Shown here piece after piece: positions 1 through 4,511 of a stretch of DNA of 5,532 bases. The translations under genes and the position numbers were made by a program. Position 1 is the first letter of the stretch; each line of letters opens with the position of its first letter. Source of the DNA: an uncultured Bacilli bacterium (GTDB lineage Bacteria > Bacillota_I > Bacilli_A > RF39 > UBA660); the NCBI GenBank assembly GCA_934096605.1, contig CAKOMI010000053.1, positions 1 through 5,532 on the forward strand. The letters are read 5' to 3'. The notes beneath the pieces are model-generated. The model was not told the origin of the DNA, made no database searches, and worked only from the letters and a program-made list of their open reading frames with translations.

Positions 1-7
1 TTGGGGT

Positions 8-29
8 AAGGGGAAGTCTGCCCTTTTTT
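8..29 (+). terminator. Possible intrinsic terminator of a + strand gene to the left
   Basis: On the + strand AAGGG (8-12) and CCCTT (21-25) form a 5-bp stem with an 8-base loop, followed by a run of T (24-29). One + frame reads TTG GGG TAA from base 1, so a + gene could end at 9 with its stop touching the hairpin, as happens at other terminators in this window. Only three codons are visible, so a gene cannot be confirmed. On the - strand the same bases would lie in a transcript starting near 87, where they could fold differently. Confidence 0.4.
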
Positions 30-93
30 ACTTGATTCTATAAAATAAATTTGTTTTTTGTTTTCAGACTATCACCAAACTTTTCTTAAATAG

Positions 94-102
94 ATTATAT
101 CA
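94..102 (-). promoter_or_regulatory. Candidate extended -10 promoter reading left, out of the window
   Basis: Read on the - strand, 102-94 is TGATATAAT, a perfect extended -10 element. The -35 region 17 bases upstream (TTGTTT) is poor. Transcription would begin near 87 and run toward base 1. In many Firmicutes rny (RNase Y) follows recA, so a leader of that gene is one inferred possibility. No start codon with a ribosome binding site is seen before the edge. In DNA this AT-rich the match could be chance. Confidence 0.35.
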
Positions 103-164
103 TGATTACTTTTATAAAACAAAAGAAAAAAGCAATACTAAGTTAACATGACACTTATTTTAGT

Positions 165-193
165 AAAAAAGAATAAATTTTTTATAATTTATT
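165..193 (-). terminator. Probable recA terminator (AT-only stem)
   Basis: On the - strand AATAAATT (193-186) and AATTTATT (179-172) form an 8-bp stem around a 6-base loop, followed by C and six T (170-165). The recA stop codon (191-189) lies in the 5' arm. The stem has no GC pairs, so termination strength is uncertain. Confidence 0.5.
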
Positions 194-1232
194 CCTTTTC
201 TTTTGCTTCTTTAGAGTTAGACTTTTTAGTTTTAAAGCCAAAATGTTCTCTTACTTTTTGTTCAATTTCATTCATAAGTTCTTTATTCTCTTTTAAAGTT
301 ATTTTAACATTTTCTCTACCTTGACCTATTTTCTCACCTTTATAAGAATACCAAGCACCAGATTTATCAATAATGTTTAAATCACTAGCAATATCAATAA
401 GTTCTCCTTCATGAGAAACACCTTCACCATACATAATATCAACTGTCGCTGTTTTAAATGGTGGAGCCACCTTGTTTTTAACGACTTTAATATTAGTTTT
501 ATTACCAATTACTTGATCAGCCATTTTAATTTGTTCACCACGTCTAACATCTAAACGAATTGTGGCATAAAATTTTAGAGCACGACCACCTGGTGTTGTT
601 TCAGGATTACCAAACATAACACCAACTTTTTCTCTTAATTGGTTAATAAATATCGCGGTTGTTTTTGTTTTATTAATTGTCCCTGATAATTTTCTTAAAG
701 CTTGACTCATAAGTCTAGCTTGTAAACCAACATGACTATCACCCATATCACCATCAATCTCTGCTTGTGGTACCAAAGCTGCGACAGAATCGATAACTAT
801 AATATTAACAGCTTCACTACGTACTAAGGCTTCACAAATTTCTAAAGCTTGTTCACCAGTATCTGGTTGAGATAGTAATAATTCATTAATATCAACACCT
901 AAATTTTTAGCATAAACAGGGTCTAAGGCATGTTCAGCATCAATGAAAGCTGCTCTTCCACCTTCTTTTTGGACCTCTGCTATAGCTTGTAAGGCAAACG
1001 TTGTTTTACCACTTGATTCAGGACCATATATTTCAATGATTCTTCCTTTAGGATAACCACCAACCCCAAGAGCAATATCAAGAGCAAGCGAACCACTACT
1101 AGTAGCTTCAACTTCCATGTGTTCACTGCTACCAAGTTTCATGATAGCGCCTTTACCAAATTGACGTTCAATATCTTGTAGTACTTGCTCTAATGCTTTA
1201 TCTTTATCCTTAATATCTTTTGTATTTTTCAT
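189..1232 (-). CDS. recA: Recombinase RecA
   Basis: RecA is the cytoplasmic ATP-dependent recombinase. It coats single-stranded DNA, carries out strand exchange in recombinational repair, and triggers LexA self-cleavage in the SOS response. The 347-residue product has the family's normal length. Walker A is GPESSGKT (residues 70-77). E100 in FIDAEHALDP matches the catalytic glutamate (E96 in E. coli), and the Walker B aspartate is D148 in IIVIDS. DNA-binding loop 1 (GDMGDSHVGLQARLMSQ) and loop 2 (FINQLREKVGVMFG, then NPETTPGG) are intact. The C-terminal tail is short and charged. The ATG start follows GGAGG at a 7-base spacing. The gene has its own promoter (1266-1294) with a possible LexA box upstream, and it is separated from pgsA by the pgsA terminator, so it is its own transcription unit. 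Identification is essentially certain. Confidence 0.99.
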   Translation of the reverse strand: MKNTKDIKDKDKALEQVLQDIERQFGKGAIMKLGSSEHMEVEATSSGSLALDIALGVGGYPKGRIIEIYGPESSGKTTFALQAIAEVQKEGGRAAFIDAEHALDPVYAKNLGVDINELLLSQPDTGEQALEICEALVRSEAVNIIVIDSVAALVPQAEIDGDMGDSHVGLQARLMSQALRKLSGTINKTKTTAIFINQLREKVGVMFGNPETTPGGRALKFYATIRLDVRRGEQIKMADQVIGNKTNIKVVKNKVAPPFKTATVDIMYGEGVSHEGELIDIASDLNIIDKSGAWYSYKGEKIGQGRENVKITLKENKELMNEIEQKVREHFGFKTKKSNSKEAKEKE

Positions 1233-1243
1233 AATCTTTCCTC

Positions 1244-1260
1244 CGTAATTTCTCTTTACG
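1244..1260 (-). promoter_or_regulatory. Short 5'-end hairpin in the recA leader next to the Shine-Dalgarno site
   Basis: CGTAA (1260-1256) and TTACG (1248-1244) can form a 5-bp stem with a 7-base loop. The stem begins at about the predicted transcript start (near 1259). Its last G is the first base of the GGAGG ribosome binding site (1244-1240). It could stabilise the 5' end or tune translation; the stem is short and the function is inference. Confidence 0.35.
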
Positions 1261-1265
1261 CCATT

Positions 1266-1294
1266 ATTTTATAATACGTTTTTTCTTTTGTCAA
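1266..1294 (-). promoter_or_regulatory. recA promoter
   Basis: On the - strand a perfect -35 TTGACA (1294-1289) is followed by a 17-base spacer and -10 TAAAAT (1271-1266, 5 of 6). Transcription should start near 1259, giving a leader of about 27 bases before the ATG. This is the strongest promoter match in the window together with the gpsB promoter. Confidence 0.85.
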
Positions 1295-1302
1295 CATTTT
1301 TT

Positions 1303-1316
1303 CGAACATTTGTTTT
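1303..1316 (-). promoter_or_regulatory. Candidate LexA (SOS) box upstream of recA
   Basis: The + strand reads CGAACATTTGTTTT here, 8 bases upstream of the recA -35. The Bacillus-type SOS box is CGAAC-N4-GTTCG. The left half-site is perfect and the right half keeps GTT but has TT for CG. Position and sequence fit LexA control of recA, known from Bacillus. The degenerate half-site and the position outside the -35/-10 core keep this tentative. Confidence 0.5.
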
Positions 1317-1330
1317 TACTTTTGGAAAAT

Positions 1331-1350
1331 AAAAAAAGAGCTTTAGCTCC
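1331..1350 (-). terminator. pgsA intrinsic terminator, stop codon in the loop
   Basis: On the - strand GGAGC (1350-1346) pairs with GCTCT (1341-1337, one G-U), with the 4-base loop TAAA (1345-1342), followed by a T run through 1331. The pgsA stop TAA (1345-1343) forms most of the loop. It separates pgsA from the recA promoter. Confidence 0.8.
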
Positions 1351-1936
1351 AATTAATCTTATCTTTAACTTTTATAAAATAAATAATTGCTGATATTACA
1401 GATAAAATAGTAGCGATATAAATTAATATATCTGCAAAATAGATACCATAAACTTCAAATGGTAAATTATAAAATAACATAAATGATAAGCCAATCATCA
1501 TAAATATAGTTTTTATTTTACCCCATTTATTAGCTTTTACTATAATACTTTGCTTAGCACATAAAATTCTTAAAGAATCAACAACAATATCTCTAGTTAT
1601 AATAATAACAGGCACAACTAATGATATAAAGCCATTATAAGCTAAAACTACTAACAAACCATTAACTAACACTTTATCTGCAATAGCGTCCATGACAGCG
1701 CCAAAATCACTAGTCATCTTTTCCTTACGGGCAATAGCCCCATCTAAGTAATCAGTGACACAAGCAATAACAAAAATAAATCCAGCAATAGGATATCTTA
1801 TATCCACAACTATTTTATTCATAACTAAAATATTAGGAATAGTAATACCAAAATCACTCCAAGATATCATTAAAATAAATAAAATTAAAAAAGCCATCAC
1901 TATTCTACTTAAGGTTAATTTATTTGCTGTATTCAT
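1343..1936 (-). CDS. pgsA: CDP-diacylglycerol-glycerol-3-phosphate 3-phosphatidyltransferase
   Basis: This integral membrane enzyme transfers glycerol 3-phosphate onto CDP-diacylglycerol to give phosphatidylglycerol phosphate, the committed step to phosphatidylglycerol and cardiolipin. The 197-residue product carries the complete CDP-alcohol phosphatidyltransferase signature D-x2-DG-x2-AR-x8-G-x3-D-x3-D, with the four metal-binding aspartates at D62, D65, D83 and D87. The N-terminus NKLTLSR is typical of PgsA. Hydrophobic segments lie at about residues 11-26, 42-60, 90-115, 142-158 and 167-189. The ATG (1936-1934) lies inside the 3' end of the rodZ-like gene, a 17-base overlap in another frame. 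AAGGAG with a 6-base spacing lies within that upstream gene, so the two are co-transcribed and probably translationally coupled. In Bacillus cinA sits between pgsA and recA; here pgsA is followed directly by recA. Confidence 0.96.
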   Translation of the reverse strand: MNTANKLTLSRIVMAFLILFILMISWSDFGITIPNILVMNKIVVDIRYPIAGFIFVIACVTDYLDGAIARKEKMTSDFGAVMDAIADKVLVNGLLVVLAYNGFISLVVPVIIITRDIVVDSLRILCAKQSIIVKANKWGKIKTIFMMIGLSFMLFYNLPFEVYGIYFADILIYIATILSVISAIIYFIKVKDKINWS

Positions 1937-2417
1937 AAGCCACTCCTTCTAAAGCCACTTGATAATGATCATCTATAAATCTGTTCATCGCTATTTGATA
2001 AACACACCAAACCAAAATAAAAATAACGACTAATATGGCTACTATATATAATGTAACATAGTATTTAACAGGATATTTTTTCATTGGTTTTGAATAAGGA
2101 GAAACAACTTTTTCTTCTTGTTTTTCTTTATTTTGTTCCATAACTTGTTTTTCAATTTCTTTAATAGGAATTCTTGATGTATGTTCAAACATATATTCAT
2201 TAAAGCTATCAAGCATATTCTCAGTATCTAAACCTAAATACTTTGTATAAGAAAGGACGTCTTCTTTTAATTCAAAAATATCTTTAAAACACCCAGTATT
2301 ACCAGATTCAATATTATCAAGCATGACCTCTTTAATTTTTAAATCTTCTGATACCTCTTTTAAACTAAGACCACTACTTTCTCTAGTATTTTTTAACAAC
2401 TCGCCTATTTCAAACAA
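1920..2417 (-). CDS. rodZ: RodZ/YmfM-like membrane-anchored helix-turn-helix protein, short form
   Basis: RodZ links the MreB cytoskeleton to the membrane and is needed for rod shape; the Firmicutes homologue YmfM sits upstream of pgsA. The 165-residue product has an Xre-type helix-turn-helix (residues 4-60, with IGELLKNTRESSGLSLKEVSE and a NIESG turn). A charged linker (85-118) and one transmembrane helix (119-144) follow, with about 20 residues outside. The usual large extracytoplasmic domain is missing, so MreB binding is plausible but the outer function is reduced or absent. The start is TTG at 2417-2415: AAAGGAGG (2433-2426) lies 8 bases upstream, and homology begins right there. The same frame stays open upstream to a GTG at 2471, but that stretch is the 3' end of rnpB. 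No strong promoter of its own is seen, so transcription probably comes through rnpB. It overlaps pgsA by 17 bases. Confidence 0.82.
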   Translation of the reverse strand: MFEIGELLKNTRESSGLSLKEVSEDLKIKEVMLDNIESGNTGCFKDIFELKEDVLSYTKYLGLDTENMLDSFNEYMFEHTSRIPIKEIEKQVMEQNKEKQEEKVVSPYSKPMKKYPVKYYVTLYIVAILVVIFILVWCVYQIAMNRFIDDHYQVALEGVAYEYSK

Positions 2418-2425
2418 GATAATTT

Positions 2426-2433
2426 CCTCCTTT
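2426..2433 (-). promoter_or_regulatory. Ribosome binding site that fixes the TTG start of rodZ
   Basis: AAAGGAGG on the - strand is a near-perfect anti-16S match 8 bases before TTG (2417-2415). It lies immediately 3' of the last predicted base-paired element of rnpB (about 2441), with no terminator between. Confidence 0.85.
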
Positions 2434-2440
2434 ATTTTAA

Positions 2441-2782
2441 AATAATAATTAATAAGCCTTGTTCTGTACACATTACGTGGACAAATATTTATCTACCATT
2501 TCTGGTCCGTAACATCGTTTGATTCCTAGTTACAGCTCCCCTACCATAATTTGGGTTTCTCGCTTGTGGGGTTTACCACGTTCCACTTCCAAGGTTTCCC
2601 TTTTCTTCGTCACTTTGGCACTTTTATACCTAATAAAACCATTTAAGGTTTCCTCAGAGCCGTTAGCATTCGCTACCTTAGGTTATTTTTTCCCTAAGCA
2701 CAATCACTACAACCATCTCAGGTTGTGCGAGCAAGGACTTTCCTCAACATAATAAATATGCAGCATTTGTCTTATTATTATC
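2441..2782 (-). ncRNA. rnpB: RNase P RNA, bacterial type B
   Basis: This is the catalytic RNA of RNase P, which removes 5' leaders from pre-tRNAs. On the - strand the conserved blocks occur in order: GAGGAAAGTCC (2745-2735, 5' strand of P4), TGCTCGCAC, AAAGTGCCA then AGTGACGAAG, and GTGGAACG then GGTAAACCCC. These are followed by GCGAGAAACCCAAATTATGG then TAGGGGAGC (2563-2535, the P15 region that pairs with tRNA CCA), and ACAGAACAAGGCTTA (2467-2453, 3' strand of P4). P2 is a perfect 7-bp helix, GACAAAT (2771-2765) with ATTTGTC (2486-2480), different in sequence from Bacillus but in the same place. P1 is AU-only: AATAATAA (2779-2772) with TTATTATT (2448-2441); the repeats allow other registers, so ends are uncertain by some bases. 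At about 340 nt it is shorter than the roughly 400 nt of B. subtilis: P12 is reduced and P19 shrinks to a tiny CAC/GTG hairpin (2478-2468). Its 5' end overlaps the gpsB stop codon. Confidence 0.97.
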
Positions 2783-3104
2783 TTAATTTACTATAAACTA
2801 CTTTTTCTAATTGACTAATTCTTCTTAATAAGTCAACATTACTTACACTTTCATCATTTTCATCTTTTTGTGCTTCTAATTCTGTAGTTAATTTTCTAAC
2901 TTGTGTTTTTAACTCATTATTTTCATCATTAAGATCTTTAAGTTGTTTTTCATAACCCCTAATTATTCGAATAAATTCTGTATAGTCTTTAATTACTATA
3001 TCTAAGAAATTATCGACCTCTTGAGGGCGATATCCACGTGCATCAACTTTAAATTCTTTTTCATAAATTTCTTCAGGACTAAGTAAAATACGATCCTTTA
3101 ACAT
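2778..3104 (-). CDS. gpsB: Cell-division regulator GpsB (DivIVA family)
   Basis: GpsB is a cytoplasmic adaptor that moves between septum and side wall and docks penicillin-binding proteins to coordinate wall synthesis. The 108-residue product has the DivIVA-type N-terminal domain (residues 1-65, with EIYEKEFK, ARGYRPQEVDNFLD). The PBP-docking residues Y25, D31 and D35 fall at the same numbers as in B. subtilis GpsB. A coiled coil (about 45-80) and a C-terminal trimerisation helix (NVDLLRRISQLEKVVYSKL) follow. The frame is open up to 3152, but ATG at 3104 is chosen. It has AAGGTGAT at the right spacing, it matches the GpsB N-terminus exactly, and the longer version would run through the promoter. 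Transcribed alone after the ytxH terminator; followed at once by rnpB, a known Firmicutes neighbour. Its last codons carry the likely rnpB promoter. Confidence 0.93.
   Translation of the reverse strand: MLKDRILLSPEEIYEKEFKVDARGYRPQEVDNFLDIVIKDYTEFIRIIRGYEKQLKDLNDENNELKTQVRKLTTELEAQKDENDESVSNVDLLRRISQLEKVVYSKLR
2790..2817 (-). promoter_or_regulatory. Likely rnpB promoter inside the 3' end of gpsB
   Basis: On the - strand -35 TAGTCA (2817-2812, 4 of 6) is followed by a 16-base spacer and -10 TATAGT (2795-2790, 5 of 6). The expected start, 7-8 bases downstream, is near 2783-2782, just where the rnpB P1 helix begins. The agreement with the independently predicted RNA end supports it. The gpsB promoter could also feed rnpB. 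Confidence 0.6.
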
Positions 3105-3108
3105 TTCC

Positions 3109-3116
3109 ATCACCTT
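3109..3116 (-). promoter_or_regulatory. Ribosome binding site that fixes the gpsB start
   Basis: AAGGTGAT on the - strand (3116-3109) matches the anti-Shine-Dalgarno partner and lies 4 bases (about 6 from its AGGTG core) before ATG 3104-3102. The alternative ATG at 3110-3108 overlaps this site and is too close to use it. Confidence 0.7.
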
Positions 3117-3123
3117 CAATATA

Positions 3124-3152
3124 ATCTTATCAAGACTAGCTAACTTTGTCAA
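3124..3152 (-). promoter_or_regulatory. gpsB promoter
   Basis: On the - strand a perfect -35 TTGACA (3152-3147) is followed by a 17-base spacer and -10 TAAGAT (3129-3124, 4 of 6). The start is expected near 3117, leaving a leader of only about 13 bases before ATG 3104. The promoter lies between the ytxH terminator and gpsB. Confidence 0.8.
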
Positions 3153-3172
3153 TTTGTACTATAGTGATTATT

Positions 3173-3196
3173 AAAAAAAATCTCTATAACGAGATT
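3173..3196 (-). terminator. ytxH-gene intrinsic terminator, overlapping its stop codon
   Basis: On the - strand AATCTC (3196-3191) pairs with GAGATT (3184-3179) around a 6-base loop, followed by a run of T to 3173. The last two bases of the stop codon TAA (3197-3195) are in the stem. It insulates gpsB from ytxH. Confidence 0.85.
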
Positions 3197-3599
3197 ATTT
3201 TTCTTTACTTTCTAGTTTTTCTAGAACACTTTTTGTAACCTCAACAGCCTTTACTCTTAAAGCTTCAGTCGCATCTAGTAAAACAGGTTCACCTTTACTT
3301 TTTACGTAATTTACTAAATCAGTTGCAGATTTTTCAATATCACGAGCCTTTTGTTTAGCAATTTTCTTGACTTTTTCTTTATCTAAATCTTTTAGAGCAG
3401 CTTCGATTTCTTCTGATTTTTGAACTACATATTCTCTTACGTCATCAGCGTCAATCTCACGAGCTTTACTAATTAATTCATTAACTTTTTCTTTAATATC
3501 CTCTCTTGTTTCACTACCTTTTTTAGGAGCAAATAAAATACCAAGACCTGCACCTACTAAAGCACCACTTAATAAAGAAACCATTGTCTTCTTTTTCAT
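3195..3599 (-). CDS. YtxH-domain membrane-anchored protein
   Basis: Proteins with this domain are small membrane-anchored stress or envelope proteins; the molecular function is unknown, and in Bacillus ytxH is linked to general stress. The 134-residue product starts with a lysine-rich N-terminus. A glycine-rich transmembrane segment follows (about residues 6-24, LSGALVGAGLGILFAP), with the family hallmark FAPKKGSETR (23-32). The rest (33-134) is highly charged, mostly lysine and glutamate, and should form long amphipathic helices or a coiled coil with no recognisable catalytic motif. ATG 3599-3597 follows AGAAGGG about 9 bases upstream. The gene is monocistronic, with its own -10 (3623-3628) and terminator (3173-3196). 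No functional link to gpsB is evident beyond position. Confidence 0.85.
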   Translation of the reverse strand: MKKKTMVSLLSGALVGAGLGILFAPKKGSETREDIKEKVNELISKAREIDADDVREYVVQKSEEIEAALKDLDKEKVKKIAKQKARDIEKSATDLVNYVKSKGEPVLLDATEALRVKAVEVTKSVLEKLESKEK

Positions 3600-3622
3600 A
3601 ATATCATTCCCTTCTAAAAATT

Positions 3623-3628
3623 ATTATA
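3623..3628 (-). promoter_or_regulatory. -10 element of the ytxH-gene promoter
   Basis: TATAAT on the - strand is a perfect -10, placing the start near 3616, about 17 bases before ATG 3599. No good -35 hexamer is found at 16-18 bases (GTTAAA or TGTTAA at best), so the promoter may depend on another factor or on upstream A/T tracts. Confidence 0.6.
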
Positions 3629-3751
3629 CACAAAAAAAGCTATTTTTAACACTTTTTTAAAAATTAATTTATTTCTTTTACTAACACTTGACAACAAAAA
3701 AGATGATTTTGTTTATTAATAGACAAAATATTATTAATAACGATATTTACT

Positions 3752-3780
3752 TTGCAAATAACTAAATTTCTAGATATAAT
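3752..3780 (+). promoter_or_regulatory. Promoter of the CmpB-family gene
   Basis: On the + strand -35 TTGCAA (3752-3757, 4 of 6), a 17-base spacer and a perfect -10 TATAAT (3775-3780). The start would be near 3787, and AGAAAGG (3787-3793) 7 bases before ATG 3801 is the ribosome binding site. The leader is therefore very short, about 14 bases. The rest of the 3600-3751 intergenic stretch holds AT-rich direct repeats (TTATTAATA at 3712-3720 and 3731-3739) and no gene. Confidence 0.75.
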
Positions 3781-3800
3781 GATTTTAGAAAGGTTGTATT

Positions 3801-4487
3801 ATGAAAATAGTTTTAGAGTATGTGTTGCTTTTTTTTATCTATTCATTTTTAGGTTGGTGTCTAGAGGTTACATGTAAACTTATATCTGATCATAAATTTG
3901 TTAACCGTGGTTTTTTAATTGGACCTTATTGTCCTATATACGGACATGGGGCTTTAATAATGACTATTTTATTAAATAAATACATTAATGACCCTGTTAC
4001 TTTATTTATTATGATTATTCTAACTTGCTCTATCTTGGAATATTTTACTAGTTATTTTTTAGAAAAGATATTTCATACAAGATGGTGGGATTATACGCAT
4101 TATAAGTTTAATATTAATGGTCGTATTTGTTTAGAGACAATGGTCCCATTTGGTGTTGGTGGTTTGCTTATAATGTATGTTACTAATCCATTCTTCTTTA
4201 ATATTATAAGAAGTATTCCAAATGTATTACTTTATATCATATCATTCATATTAATAGTAGTTTATTTAATTGATAATATTTTATCATTTAAAATTATTAA
4301 AAATATTCAAAATGTTAGTCGTAATATTCAAAAGAAACAAGTTATTAAAAAGGATGATACTGAAAGAATTACTATGCAAGTACGTAAACAAATTGAATCC
4401 TCTATGAAGACTTTTGAAAAGCGTGTCATTCATGCTTTCCCACATTTACAAATATTAAAAGAAAAAAGGAAGCAACCAAAAAAATAA
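3801..4487 (+). CDS. CmpB-family putative ABC transporter permease (unknown function)
   Basis: I recognise this as a member of the Firmicutes membrane-protein family annotated 'putative ABC transporter permease, CmpB' (Pfam ABC_trans_CmpB). The transporter label is weakly founded and no substrate is known. The 228-residue product has hydrophobic segments at about residues 3-23, 49-62, 66-88, 113-128 and 135-160. The conserved family motifs lie between them: FLGWCLE (16-22), FVNRGFLIGPYCPIYG (33-48), LEYFTSYFLEKIFHTRWWDY (79-98) and FNINGRICLE (103-112). The tail (165-228) is basic, probably cytoplasmic and partly helical. No ATP-binding subunit or other transporter gene is nearby. It is the only + strand gene in the window, with its own promoter, converging on truB through a shared terminator. 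Confidence 0.85.
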   Translation: MKIVLEYVLLFFIYSFLGWCLEVTCKLISDHKFVNRGFLIGPYCPIYGHGALIMTILLNKYINDPVTLFIMIILTCSILEYFTSYFLEKIFHTRWWDYTHYKFNINGRICLETMVPFGVGGLLIMYVTNPFFFNIIRSIPNVLLYIISFILIVVYLIDNILSFKIIKNIQNVSRNIQKKQVIKKDDTERITMQVRKQIESSMKTFEKRVIHAFPHLQILKEKRKQPKK

Positions 4488-4511
4488 CAAGAAAAAGCAC
4501 TTGTTATTTTT
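4480..4511. terminator. Bidirectional terminator shared by the CmpB-family gene and truB
   Basis: AAAAATAACAAG (4480-4491) and CTTGTTATTTTT (4500-4511) form a perfect 12-bp inverted repeat with an 8-base loop. The T-rich 3' arm works as the U tract in either direction. Both stop codons, TAA 4485-4487 (+) and TAA 4506-4504 (-), lie inside the arms, so each strand ends its gene with the same AAAAATAACAAG. Confidence 0.85.

Noticed and set aside
1755..1952. Open frame of 65 codons on the + strand
   Set aside because: It lies antisense to pgsA, whose family signature is complete. No ribosome binding site and no recognisable product.
2418..2471. N-terminal extension of the rodZ-like gene from a GTG at 2471
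   Set aside because: The 18 extra residues come from the 3' end of rnpB (P4 and P1 strands). The strong ribosome binding site and family homology both point to TTG 2417.
2519..2752. Open frame of 77 codons on the + strand
   Set aside because: It lies antisense to the conserved core of rnpB. The conservation there is explained by RNase P RNA structure, not by coding.
3105..3152. N-terminal extension of gpsB to 3152
   Set aside because: These bases carry the TTGACA/TAAGAT promoter and the ribosome binding site. GpsB proteins begin at the position equal to 3104.
3693..3713. AACAAAA/TTTTGTT hairpin in the 3600-3800 intergenic stretch
   Set aside because: Seven mostly A-T pairs in very AT-rich DNA, with no T run or link to a gene end. 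Chance is sufficient.
3688..3717. Possible second + promoter with a perfect TTGACA (3688-3693)
   Set aside because: No adequate -10 lies at 17-18 bases (GTTTAT or TTTATT). The promoter at 3752-3780 is closer to the gene and better.
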